Assembly: GCA_944322725.1 (NCBI GenBank)
Contig: CALUPU010000003.1
Coordinates: 62,001-126,000, forward strand
Length of the DNA: 64,000 nt
Direction: 5' to 3'
Source: Candidatus Gastranaerophilales bacterium
Lineage (GTDB): Bacteria > Cyanobacteriota > Vampirovibrionia > Gastranaerophilales > Gastranaerophilaceae
Position 1 is the first letter of the stretch. The number at the start of each line of letters is the position of its first letter. A program made the translations under genes and the position numbers. Below, in pieces: positions 41,647-48,536 of the stretch. Below the pieces are notes generated by a model, which was given only the letters and a program-made list of their open reading frames with translations, did no database searches and was not told the origin of the DNA.

Positions 41647-42243
41647 ATGGATTTTTCAAAAGGGGTTCTGTTTGACCCGGGCTATTCAAAATATACACTG
41701 CCTTTTTCACAAAACATTGATGCTGCATACAACACTATTCTCGGTATAAAAGCACCTCATCAGAGAAAATTCAAATTTCAGATACTATACCCTCAGTTAT
41801 TAAAACTTCTTGAGCATACTGTTTCATTTTATCTCGGTTGTTTATTGTGGGCTTCTTTTATTTCAAAGAACTTTAAAGAAACACCAAAAGATATTCTTAA
41901 TAATCACTATATCAATCAAGAAGTAAATGATGAGGAAATGTTGTTTGAGGTCAATTATGCAATTAACTACTTAGAAAAGTTAAAAAAAGACTGTAAATAC
42001 TATCTCGGCAAAAACTGCAATCTTCCGGATGACTGGAAAGAGGTAATGGATGTTTATAAAGACTTTTTGACATCAAATAACTTTCTGGTAAATGCAAAAA
42101 CAACCTCAGATATAGTACTGCCCGCCAAAATAAAAGAACTCTCTCAAAACGACCTTAATAAGATTCTTGAGCAGATTGAATCAGTTGTTTCATCAGGTGA
42201 ATTGAAAGAGCTCTTTAAAGTTAAAAAGATTATTCTCGATTAG
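41647..42243 (+). CDS. Hypothetical helical protein
   Basis: 198 residues from ATG 41647; CAGGAGAG lies 7 bases upstream and TATAAT about 35 bases upstream. No family recognised. It is largely alpha-helical by composition, with one more hydrophobic stretch near residues 58-75 (LEHTVSFYLGCLLWASFI) that may be buried or membrane-associated. The C-terminal 60 residues are charged (LSQNDLNKILEQIESVV). The stop codon interlocks with the convergent Hsp20-like gene in TTAG. Confidence 0.7.
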   Translation: MDFSKGVLFDPGYSKYTLPFSQNIDAAYNTILGIKAPHQRKFKFQILYPQLLKLLEHTVSFYLGCLLWASFISKNFKETPKDILNNHYINQEVNDEEMLFEVNYAINYLEKLKKDCKYYLGKNCNLPDDWKEVMDVYKDFLTSNNFLVNAKTTSDIVLPAKIKELSQNDLNKILEQIESVVSSGELKELFKVKKIILD

Positions 42244-42806
42244 TCTTCATCCAAATCCATATTATCAATAGGCATTGTAATTATGTATTTGTGACCTTTC
42301 TTTTCTCTTGTTACTTTTAAAGTATCTATTTTCTCGGGAAGAACAAAACTCTGTGAGAAAGAATACACTTTATCGGTATGTCTGCCTGTTTTTTCGCCCG
42401 CAGCATTGACTGTTACTCTGTCGCTTTGTATATCAACATTAACATTTTTCGGATTGTTATTAAATGGTCTCAAGTTAATAATCATTTTGTATGCATCAAT
42501 ATTATCGTCTTTAAAGGTTTCAACAGGACTCTTAACCATCATAACAGCCTTATTATGCATAGGAAATGCACCGAGTTCTCTTTCAAACATTTTATCCTGT
42601 TCGTTAATTATACGGTCAATGTCTTCTATAGGAGCGGCAGGAATATAATATGCATGTCTCATCTGATCCATCACATAATACACTGCAAGATAGCACGCAA
42701 TAAATAAAGCCAAAAGCAGTAATGCAAATTTTATCCAGTGACCGTGTCCGTGCATATGGTGTATTTCATCACAATTACATTCTTTAAACTCTTTGTTTTC
42801 TTCCAT
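42240..42806 (-). CDS. Membrane-anchored Hsp20/alpha-crystallin-like protein
   Basis: 188 residues. A short Cys/His-rich N-terminus (CNCDEIHHMHGHGHW) precedes one membrane helix at about 27-47 (FALLLLALFIACYLAVYYV). After a linker, residues about 115-185 resemble an alpha-crystallin domain: VNVDIQSDRVTVNA, then YSFSQSFVLPEKID, then HKYIITMPI (compare the family pattern of a strand, F-R-x-F-xLP and a terminal I-x-(I/M)-P strand). Small heat-shock proteins bind unfolding proteins; this one would act at the membrane, with the chaperone domain probably outside the cytoplasm. The similarity is moderate. Confidence 0.65.
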   Translation of the reverse strand: MEENKEFKECNCDEIHHMHGHGHWIKFALLLLALFIACYLAVYYVMDQMRHAYYIPAAPIEDIDRIINEQDKMFERELGAFPMHNKAVMMVKSPVETFKDDNIDAYKMIINLRPFNNNPKNVNVDIQSDRVTVNAAGEKTGRHTDKVYSFSQSFVLPEKIDTLKVTREKKGHKYIITMPIDNMDLDED

Positions 42807-42960
42807 TATTTTCCCCTTTTACTTTTGTTTCGTAAACATTCTAAAGCGGACAGCAAAAATTTAAATGCTACTTTCAAGCAATCTCATGCGGTAATATTTT
42901 TTTCAATTCTATAACTATTTCGTTTAAGAAAAATATTTTTAATGTAACATTATGCAGCTT

Positions 42961-43021
42961 ATTTTTACATTAGCGCAATTAAATTTTCTTCCTCATAAAT
43001 TATATGCTATAAAGTACATGT
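42961..43021 (+). promoter_or_regulatory. Extended -10 promoter, leaderless, with upstream TTTACATT
   Basis: TGC-TATAAA at 43005-43013 places the transcription start within about 2 bases of the ATG at 43022. No ribosome-binding site is present. TTTACATT at 42964-42971 would be at about -56 to -49. Confidence 0.5.
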
Positions 43022-43888
43022 ATGAAAAAATTATTATCCATTTTAATAATATTTGTATCATTTGTAAATATAGCTTTTGCCGAGGAAATCGGTCTAAAAA
43101 ATGTGCAGACCCAAAAGGTAAAATATACACCTAAAGTACAAAAAGAGACCAAAAAATTGACAATAGATGAGGATACAGCAATAAAGGGGCTCGTTAATCT
43201 CCAGCAGCAAAAAGATATTGAAGATATAGAAATGCTGTGGAAAGCAACAGTAGAAAACAATAATATTATTAAGTTTGCAATGAAAAAGCTGTCAGTACCT
43301 CCTAACCAGCAGAGATACCATTCATCCATTCTCGCAAAGTCCGTATCTGCACTTGTAAACGGAGCATCTTTTATACCCGCAATGTTTGGAGCCAACTATA
43401 TGGTACAGTCAGCCTCTTATGCAACAGGCAGGCTTGCAAACAACTATCTTGCAAAAGCTAACAACCCCAAAGAAGTACCGCTCACGGATACGGAACTTAT
43501 CGAACTTGCAGGCATGATTGAGTCTTTGCAGGACCAGATTATAAACTCTTATTACAACTACAAAATGGCACTCAATCAGATAAAAGACACACGCCAGAGG
43601 CTTGTTCTTTACAATAAAAATTACGCAGCCGCTCTCAAGGGCAGCAATCAGATGGAGATTATTGTTTCTTCTGCAATGTACGATGACTTGCTGTTTGAAG
43701 AATTTGAACAGATGAGGCTGGCAAGAAAATATCAAATGGATTTGGAAAGGCTTGCGGGTAAAAAAACAGTACAAAATCTGAATCTTTATCAATATGCTTT
43801 TAAAAATGAATTATTTTCGCAAAAGCTTTTAAACTCTCAAAAACCGCAAACAAAGAAAACTCAGGAGGTAAAAAATGAAAAGAAATAA
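43022..43888 (+). CDS. Secreted helical protein 1 (tandem paralogue)
   Basis: 288 residues, unknown family. A Sec signal peptide ends at about residue 20 (LLSILIIFVSFVNIAFA). The mature protein has a DIEDIEMLWKA block, a hydrophobic Gly/Ala-rich segment (SALVNGASFIPAMFGANYM), then a long helical region resembling a coiled-coil hairpin (ELIELAGMIESLQDQIINSYYNYKMALNQI). The latter recalls the helical barrels of TolC-type proteins, but no beta-barrel repeats are seen. It overlaps the next gene by 14 bases and is its paralogue. Confidence 0.8.
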   Translation: MKKLLSILIIFVSFVNIAFAEEIGLKNVQTQKVKYTPKVQKETKKLTIDEDTAIKGLVNLQQQKDIEDIEMLWKATVENNNIIKFAMKKLSVPPNQQRYHSSILAKSVSALVNGASFIPAMFGANYMVQSASYATGRLANNYLAKANNPKEVPLTDTELIELAGMIESLQDQIINSYYNYKMALNQIKDTRQRLVLYNKNYAAALKGSNQMEIIVSSAMYDDLLFEEFEQMRLARKYQMDLERLAGKKTVQNLNLYQYAFKNELFSQKLLNSQKPQTKKTQEVKNEKK

Positions 43889-44774
43889 AATTTTTACACT
43901 CCTGATTGCTGTTTTCTTAACAGCACAATCTACTTACGCTATTACTCTAGAAGAAATGACAGAACCAATGCCGCCGGCATTTCGTGTTGGTGTGAGCGCA
44001 TCTCCGGAAAAAGCATACAAAGTTTCTTCCAGTGAGAAAAAGCTGAACACAAAGGACGCAAACTTTGACAGAACAAGCGAAGAGATTAAAAATATCACAT
44101 ACGCGGATTTAAGCCTGAAAAAAATTGCAAAAGAAATCAGTGATGACGGAGAATTATCCTCTGATGAAACATTAAAAGATATTCAGCTGTTATGGATTGG
44201 CGCAGCACAGAACAGCCAGACTGTTAAATTTATCGTATACAAACTCTCCAATCCTGATGAGGACAAACCCGATCAAAGTATTGTTAAAAAAATTATACAG
44301 CCCATTTCTACGGTAGGAAGTCTGGCAGGCATAGGTATAGGCAACCCTATTGCTGCAATTTCCTCTATTATGGGCAGCAGTATACTCGGTTCTATGAGCG
44401 TAGATGATAAAGACCTTAACTACAAATTTTCTAAAGTAAATGATGCGGATATGGTGGTTCTGATAAGAAAAATTGAAGAACTGCAAAGAAAAATCGTAAA
44501 CTATTATTTTGACTATATGACAGCAAGAGAAGGGCTGATTCGTTCAGATGAACTTGTTGCAAAAAGAAGAGCAACTTTTATGAATACAAAGGGTCTCACT
44601 GATGATCAGATTATAATGGTGGACGCATATTACAGGGAAGCCCTTAACAAGCAGAGCAAATTAAGAGCGGACTATCTTGCCAAACGTTCTGCACTGGAAC
44701 AGATTGTGGGTATGGATACGTTAGCACAGTTTGAAGATATATTAACAGAACGTGACAAATCTGCTAAAAAATAG
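43875..44774 (+). CDS. Secreted helical protein 2 (tandem paralogue)
   Basis: 299 residues. The signal peptide ends near residue 22 (LLIAVFLTAQSTYA). It shares with the upstream protein the order of blocks: (D)-I-(E/Q)-xLW; xKFxxxKLS; a Gly/Ile/Ser-rich hydrophobic segment (GSLAGIGIGNPIAAISSIMG); and a helical hairpin starting (V/I)xL(I/A)xxIE-(E/S)-LQ and ending LEQIVG/LERLAG. AGGAGG ends 7 bases before its ATG, inside the upstream gene, indicating coupled translation. Function unknown; the pair probably acts together in the periplasm or at a membrane. Confidence 0.8.
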   Translation: MKRNKIFTLLIAVFLTAQSTYAITLEEMTEPMPPAFRVGVSASPEKAYKVSSSEKKLNTKDANFDRTSEEIKNITYADLSLKKIAKEISDDGELSSDETLKDIQLLWIGAAQNSQTVKFIVYKLSNPDEDKPDQSIVKKIIQPISTVGSLAGIGIGNPIAAISSIMGSSILGSMSVDDKDLNYKFSKVNDADMVVLIRKIEELQRKIVNYYFDYMTAREGLIRSDELVAKRRATFMNTKGLTDDQIIMVDAYYREALNKQSKLRADYLAKRSALEQIVGMDTLAQFEDILTERDKSAKK

Positions 44775-44789
44775 GCAATTTTGCTTTTT

Positions 44790-44831
44790 GACCTGTTTTT
44801 ACTCATAAGTAAGTAAGTAAGTAAAAAGGTC
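44790..44831 (+). repeat. TAAG x4 tetranucleotide repeat inside a hairpin masking the RBS
   Basis: Four TAAG copies occupy 44806-44821. They sit between GACCTGTTTTTACT (44790-44803) and AGTAAAAAGGTC, which pair almost perfectly. The 3' arm contains the AAAGG that is the only ribosome-binding site for the gene starting at 44837. The hairpin could also act as a weak terminator of the upstream operon. Confidence 0.55.
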
Positions 44832-44836
44832 TGTTT

Positions 44837-45481
44837 ATGGCAATTCTCGATTTAACAAGAAAAACTCTGCCAAAACTTTCTGCCACAGGCAGAGAAAGCA
44901 TACGCCATATTAAAAACATTCCGGAAATGAGATTGTATAATGCAATCTCAAACGGGGATAACAGTATTGTTCACGTAGGAATGAATGAAAACGCGGCTGT
45001 AAGAATAACAGAAAAAGGGATTAACACAATTTATACAGACGCTCTCAACGGCTGTAATGCTGTCGGTGTAATTGCAAAAGGTTTGGACAGAAAGCCTATT
45101 GCAATGCTTTCTCATTACACACCTTTGCCGGTTTCTTTGCAAAAACAGCTTGATACATTACAAAAACAGCTTCAAACTTATGATTATTATATTGACAAAT
45201 CAGCTAAACCCACAGTGTTTTTCAATATAAGAGGGCATATAAAACCACAGACTAAAGATGAGCTTATATATGACACAAATCCGATAATAGATGGTATAAG
45301 AAAAGTTCTTTCTAAATTTTTCCCTGCAGGGGCTAATGAGCATATTGTTCCCTACCCTACATTCAATACTCCTCCCTATTTTTCCAATGCAAATATATAT
45401 CAATTTGATCCTGCGGATTTGAATAAGCTTAAAGTCACAACAGTAGGGGAAAAAGAGCATTTTGTCGATTTAAAATATTAG
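44837..45481 (+). CDS. CheD-like (Cys-His-Thr deamidase fold) candidate, stand-alone
   Basis: 214 residues. The central block VHVGMNENAAVRITEKG, then TDALNGCNAVGVIAK, then PIAMLSHYTP follows the pattern of chemoreceptor glutamine deamidase CheD (T-x5-C, then H in a following strand). T67 and C73 have the same 6-residue spacing as T21/C27 of Thermotoga CheD. H93 is 20 residues from the Cys, versus 17. The CNF1/BLF1-type effector deamidases use a similar GC...H layout. No chemotaxis gene is nearby. Residues 100-214 have no assignment. AAAAAGG precedes the ATG, within a hairpin. Confidence 0.55.
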   Translation: MAILDLTRKTLPKLSATGRESIRHIKNIPEMRLYNAISNGDNSIVHVGMNENAAVRITEKGINTIYTDALNGCNAVGVIAKGLDRKPIAMLSHYTPLPVSLQKQLDTLQKQLQTYDYYIDKSAKPTVFFNIRGHIKPQTKDELIYDTNPIIDGIRKVLSKFFPAGANEHIVPYPTFNTPPYFSNANIYQFDPADLNKLKVTTVGEKEHFVDLKY

Positions 45482-46893
45482 ATATCTTCACTTTTAACTT
45501 CTTTTTGCGCCGGTTCCAATTTATACAAGTCCTGCCCGCCTACCGCCTTGTAAAGCCCTATGGTGGCAATAAGATAATTTATCTTATTTGAAACTTCTTC
45601 TCTTTTAGTCATAAGAGCCTGTTCTTTGTTATACAGAACATCTAAGTCCGAAGCTGCACCAATTTTGTTTTTATGCTGCATAAGCAGATATTTTCTATTT
45701 TCAAGACTCAATCTGTTGACACTCTGCTCGTAGTTTTTCAAATCAGTTTTAACCTGTGCACAGCTATCGTTAACCTCTTGAATTCCTGACAGAATAGTTT
45801 TTTGATAATCATGCATGGCTTCTTCATACTGATATTTTTTGAGTTTTAAAACTGCAATCTTTCTTCCGCCGGAGAATAAATCAAAAGAAGGCATTATCCC
45901 TGCATTAGCCAGTTGTGAATAACTGTTAAACATCTTGCTCCACTGGTAGGCATTAAATCCAATCTGCCCGTATATAATGAATTTGGGTAAAAATTCTTTT
46001 TTGGCAACTCTTACATCATAGCCTATTCTTTTTATATTAGCTTCTGATTCCGCATAATCTGGCCGCATTTCAACAACCGAAGAGTCGATACGAACCGGCA
46101 GTTCTTTTAAAACAAAAATATCCTCTGCATCCGTACGGGAGAGTTCTTTGTTATTGTCTGAAAGATACACTCTCAATTGGTTTTCAAGCACTGTTTTTGT
46201 ATGCTCGAGATTGTTTAATGCTTCTTTTTGAGAAGTTAAAAACTTCTCTTCATTAATAACTTCATTTACACTGCACAGACCGTTTTCAAATTTCTTTTGA
46301 GTTTTTTTAGTTATTTCTTCCTGAGAAGCAACAATGTCTTTTTGAATGTCAAGAAGTTTATCAGTTTTTATAAGATTAAAATAAACTGATGCAAAAGCAG
46401 AGGTCAAAGCTATATAAGAAGCTCTTTCTTCTTGTTTTATTATTTCAAGCTGCTGGGCAATACTTTTGGTTCTTAGTCTGTTTTCACCCCAGATATCTAT
46501 TTCATAACTTGCTGTTAAAGGCATTTGAAATTGATATTGCGAAAAACTCGGAACAATAAGTTTTCCAAGCTGCTGATTGCTGGAGGGCATCACACGACCG
46601 AAGCTGCCGTCAAAAGAAATCTGAGGAAGTTCATTTGCAAAAGAAATACGTACAAGTTTTTCACCCTCTTTTACCTTTAATGCTGCAATTTTTAAATCAT
46701 GGTTTTTTTCGTACAATTCCTGAATATAACCTGTAAGTATCGGGTCATTGTATTTTTCCCACCATGAAAGATTCAAATATTCTGTTTTATCAATTTTCTC
46801 AGGCTGTTTTTTAGTTTTTGCATAAGCAGCGCCTGTTATAAAAACAGGCATGACAATAAAAAGTGTTATTAATGCGGCTAATATTTTTTTCAT
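45478..46893 (-). CDS. TolC/OprM-type outer membrane efflux protein
   Basis: 471 residues from ATG 46893, so that the signal peptide starts MKKILAALITLF and ends near AAYA. An ATG at 46911 would add six residues. Structure: two repeated helical-hairpin halves; WWEKYNDPILTGYIQELYEKN is the NodT/OprM-family start; SFDLFSGGRK and a periplasmic-tip-like AVGG follow. No lipobox Cys is seen. It is divergent from the MarR-EmrA-EmrB genes across a shared operator, so it is the likely exit duct of that pump. Confidence 0.9.
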   Translation of the reverse strand: MKKILAALITLFIVMPVFITGAAYAKTKKQPEKIDKTEYLNLSWWEKYNDPILTGYIQELYEKNHDLKIAALKVKEGEKLVRISFANELPQISFDGSFGRVMPSSNQQLGKLIVPSFSQYQFQMPLTASYEIDIWGENRLRTKSIAQQLEIIKQEERASYIALTSAFASVYFNLIKTDKLLDIQKDIVASQEEITKKTQKKFENGLCSVNEVINEEKFLTSQKEALNNLEHTKTVLENQLRVYLSDNNKELSRTDAEDIFVLKELPVRIDSSVVEMRPDYAESEANIKRIGYDVRVAKKEFLPKFIIYGQIGFNAYQWSKMFNSYSQLANAGIMPSFDLFSGGRKIAVLKLKKYQYEEAMHDYQKTILSGIQEVNDSCAQVKTDLKNYEQSVNRLSLENRKYLLMQHKNKIGAASDLDVLYNKEQALMTKREEVSNKINYLIATIGLYKAVGGQDLYKLEPAQKEVKSEDI

Positions 46894-46917
46894 GTAAAAT
46901 TTTTCTTCCATTTTTTA

Positions 46918-46945
46918 TTCTTGTGTTATGATGATAACACAAGAA
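46918..46945. promoter_or_regulatory. Perfect 12-bp palindromic operator between tolC-like and marR-like genes
   Basis: TTCTTGTGTTAT (46918-46929), a 4-base spacer GATG, and ATAACACAAGAA (46934-46945) form an exact inverted repeat in the divergent promoter region. This is the expected size and place for autoregulation by the adjacent MarR-family protein. Confidence 0.75.
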
Positions 46946-46969
46946 AATTTTATTATAAAAATTTATACT

Positions 46970-47440
46970 ATGCAAGAAACAAAAACAAACAATCTTTTAA
47001 ATAAAAAAGTAGGTGCAATGCTCGTGGCTACAGGTGTACTTTCGAGGGTCATGGCTTTGCAGGAATTTGCAGTACAAAAATTTGAAATCACCCCCGAACA
47101 GTATCTTATACTTTCAATAATCATGGATGCAGGCGGAAATCTTTACCAGCGCCAGATTTCTGAAATTACATATAAAGACCGCCCGAATGTAACACGTATT
47201 ATAAATATACTCGAGAACAAAGGTCTGGTAAAAAGAATAGAAGATGTTAATAAAAGAAAAATATATAAAATAGCTATTACTCAGCAGGGCATAGAAATGA
47301 GAAAAAAAATCCAGCCTACAATGTACAAACTGCGTGCAATTACGACAGACGGTATAAGCGATGAAGATTTAGAAAAGACACTGCTTTTGCTGGAAAAAAT
47401 GCAGCTGAATATGAAAGATAAAGTATCAATGCAAATATAA
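46970..47440 (+). CDS. MarR-family transcriptional regulator
   Basis: 156 residues from ATG 46970 (MQETKTNN). A longer frame from 46928 would translate through the palindromic operator and is unlikely. Winged helix-turn-helix: YQRQISEITYKDRPNVTRII (recognition helix), then LENKGLVKRIEDVNKRK (wing). Flanking helices dimerise. MarR/EmrR proteins repress efflux operons and are released by small phenolic or lipophilic ligands. It is followed 9 bases later by emrA. Confidence 0.9.
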   Translation: MQETKTNNLLNKKVGAMLVATGVLSRVMALQEFAVQKFEITPEQYLILSIIMDAGGNLYQRQISEITYKDRPNVTRIINILENKGLVKRIEDVNKRKIYKIAITQQGIEMRKKIQPTMYKLRAITTDGISDEDLEKTLLLLEKMQLNMKDKVSMQI

Positions 47441-47449
47441 GAGGAAAAT

Positions 47450-48535
47450 ATGACTACAGACGAAACAAAAATAACAACCGAACCTGAAAGACAAGAACAA
47501 ACAGAAGAAGATGAAAGACCGAGTTATAAAAAGAAAAGAGTTATTGTACCGGCAATTACAGCAATAATCTTTTTCCTTGCGGGTATTTATTTTATGGTTC
47601 ATTCCATATATTACCAGTCAACGGATGATGCTTTTGTGGAAGGACATATTGTATCAATTGCACCGAGAGTTTCAGGTCCTGTTGAACAAATGCTTATAGA
47701 TGACAACATGCCTGTAAAAAAAGGACAATTGTTAATCGTTATTGATCCTAACGATTACGAAGTAAAACTTGCTCAAACAAAAGCAAAACTTGCAGAAGCA
47801 AAAGCGAGTCTTAATATTTCAACAAAAGATATTACAAAAACACAATCAACATTGAAGGAAACATCTCATGAAGTAGTATCTGCAAACTCTAAACTTGATT
47901 TTGCACAAAAAGACTATAAAAGATATTCTTCAATGTACAAAGAAGGTATTACCTCAAAACAGGAGTATGATTCCAGCAAAACAGGTCTGACTGTTGCAAA
48001 GGCAAACCATAAAGCCGCCATTGAAAAAGAAAAAGCTGCAAATGCAATGCTTGAAAGTGCAAAAGCAAAAAGAGAAGCCGTCCTTGCGGATATTGAAAAA
48101 CTCGAAGCAGAAGTAAAAGAGTGTGAACTTAACCTGTCTTATACAAAAATTTATGCACCGCAAGACGGTTTGATAACAAACAGAAATGTAGAGCAGGGCA
48201 ATTATGTGCAGACAGCACAGCCAATGTTTGCAATAGTACCTGAAAAGGTCTGGGTAGTTGCAAACTTTAAAGAAACCCAGCTGACAAATATGAAGGCAGG
48301 ACAGGCGGTTAAAATAAAAATCGATACATACCCGGGTAAAAAGTTCAAAGGCCGGGTAGAAAGCATACAGCGCGCAACAGGTGCAAAGGCAAGCCTTTTC
48401 CCGCCGGAAAATGCAGTAGGAAGCTATGTAAAAATTGTACAAAGGGTACCTGTAAAAATTGTTTTTGAAGAAGATATTTCAAAATACAATATAGTCCCCG
48501 GTATGTCAGTAGTTCCGGAGGTAAAAGTAAAATAG
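47450..48535 (+). CDS. emrA: EmrA/HlyD-type membrane fusion protein
   Basis: 361 residues. A charged cytoplasmic start of about 30 residues precedes one membrane helix (VIVPAITAIIFFLAGIYFM). Next come a DDAFVEGHIVSIAPRVSG lipoyl half, a long coiled-coil hairpin (about 100-215, Ala/Lys/Glu-rich) and the second lipoyl half YTKIYAPQDGLITNRNVEQG. The beta-barrel ends at VPGMSVVPEVKVK. It bridges the inner membrane transporter and the TolC-type duct. AGAGGAAA precedes the ATG; only 1 base separates it from emrB. Confidence 0.93.
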   Translation: MTTDETKITTEPERQEQTEEDERPSYKKKRVIVPAITAIIFFLAGIYFMVHSIYYQSTDDAFVEGHIVSIAPRVSGPVEQMLIDDNMPVKKGQLLIVIDPNDYEVKLAQTKAKLAEAKASLNISTKDITKTQSTLKETSHEVVSANSKLDFAQKDYKRYSSMYKEGITSKQEYDSSKTGLTVAKANHKAAIEKEKAANAMLESAKAKREAVLADIEKLEAEVKECELNLSYTKIYAPQDGLITNRNVEQGNYVQTAQPMFAIVPEKVWVVANFKETQLTNMKAGQAVKIKIDTYPGKKFKGRVESIQRATGAKASLFPPENAVGSYVKIVQRVPVKIVFEEDISKYNIVPGMSVVPEVKVK

Positions 48536-48536
48536 A

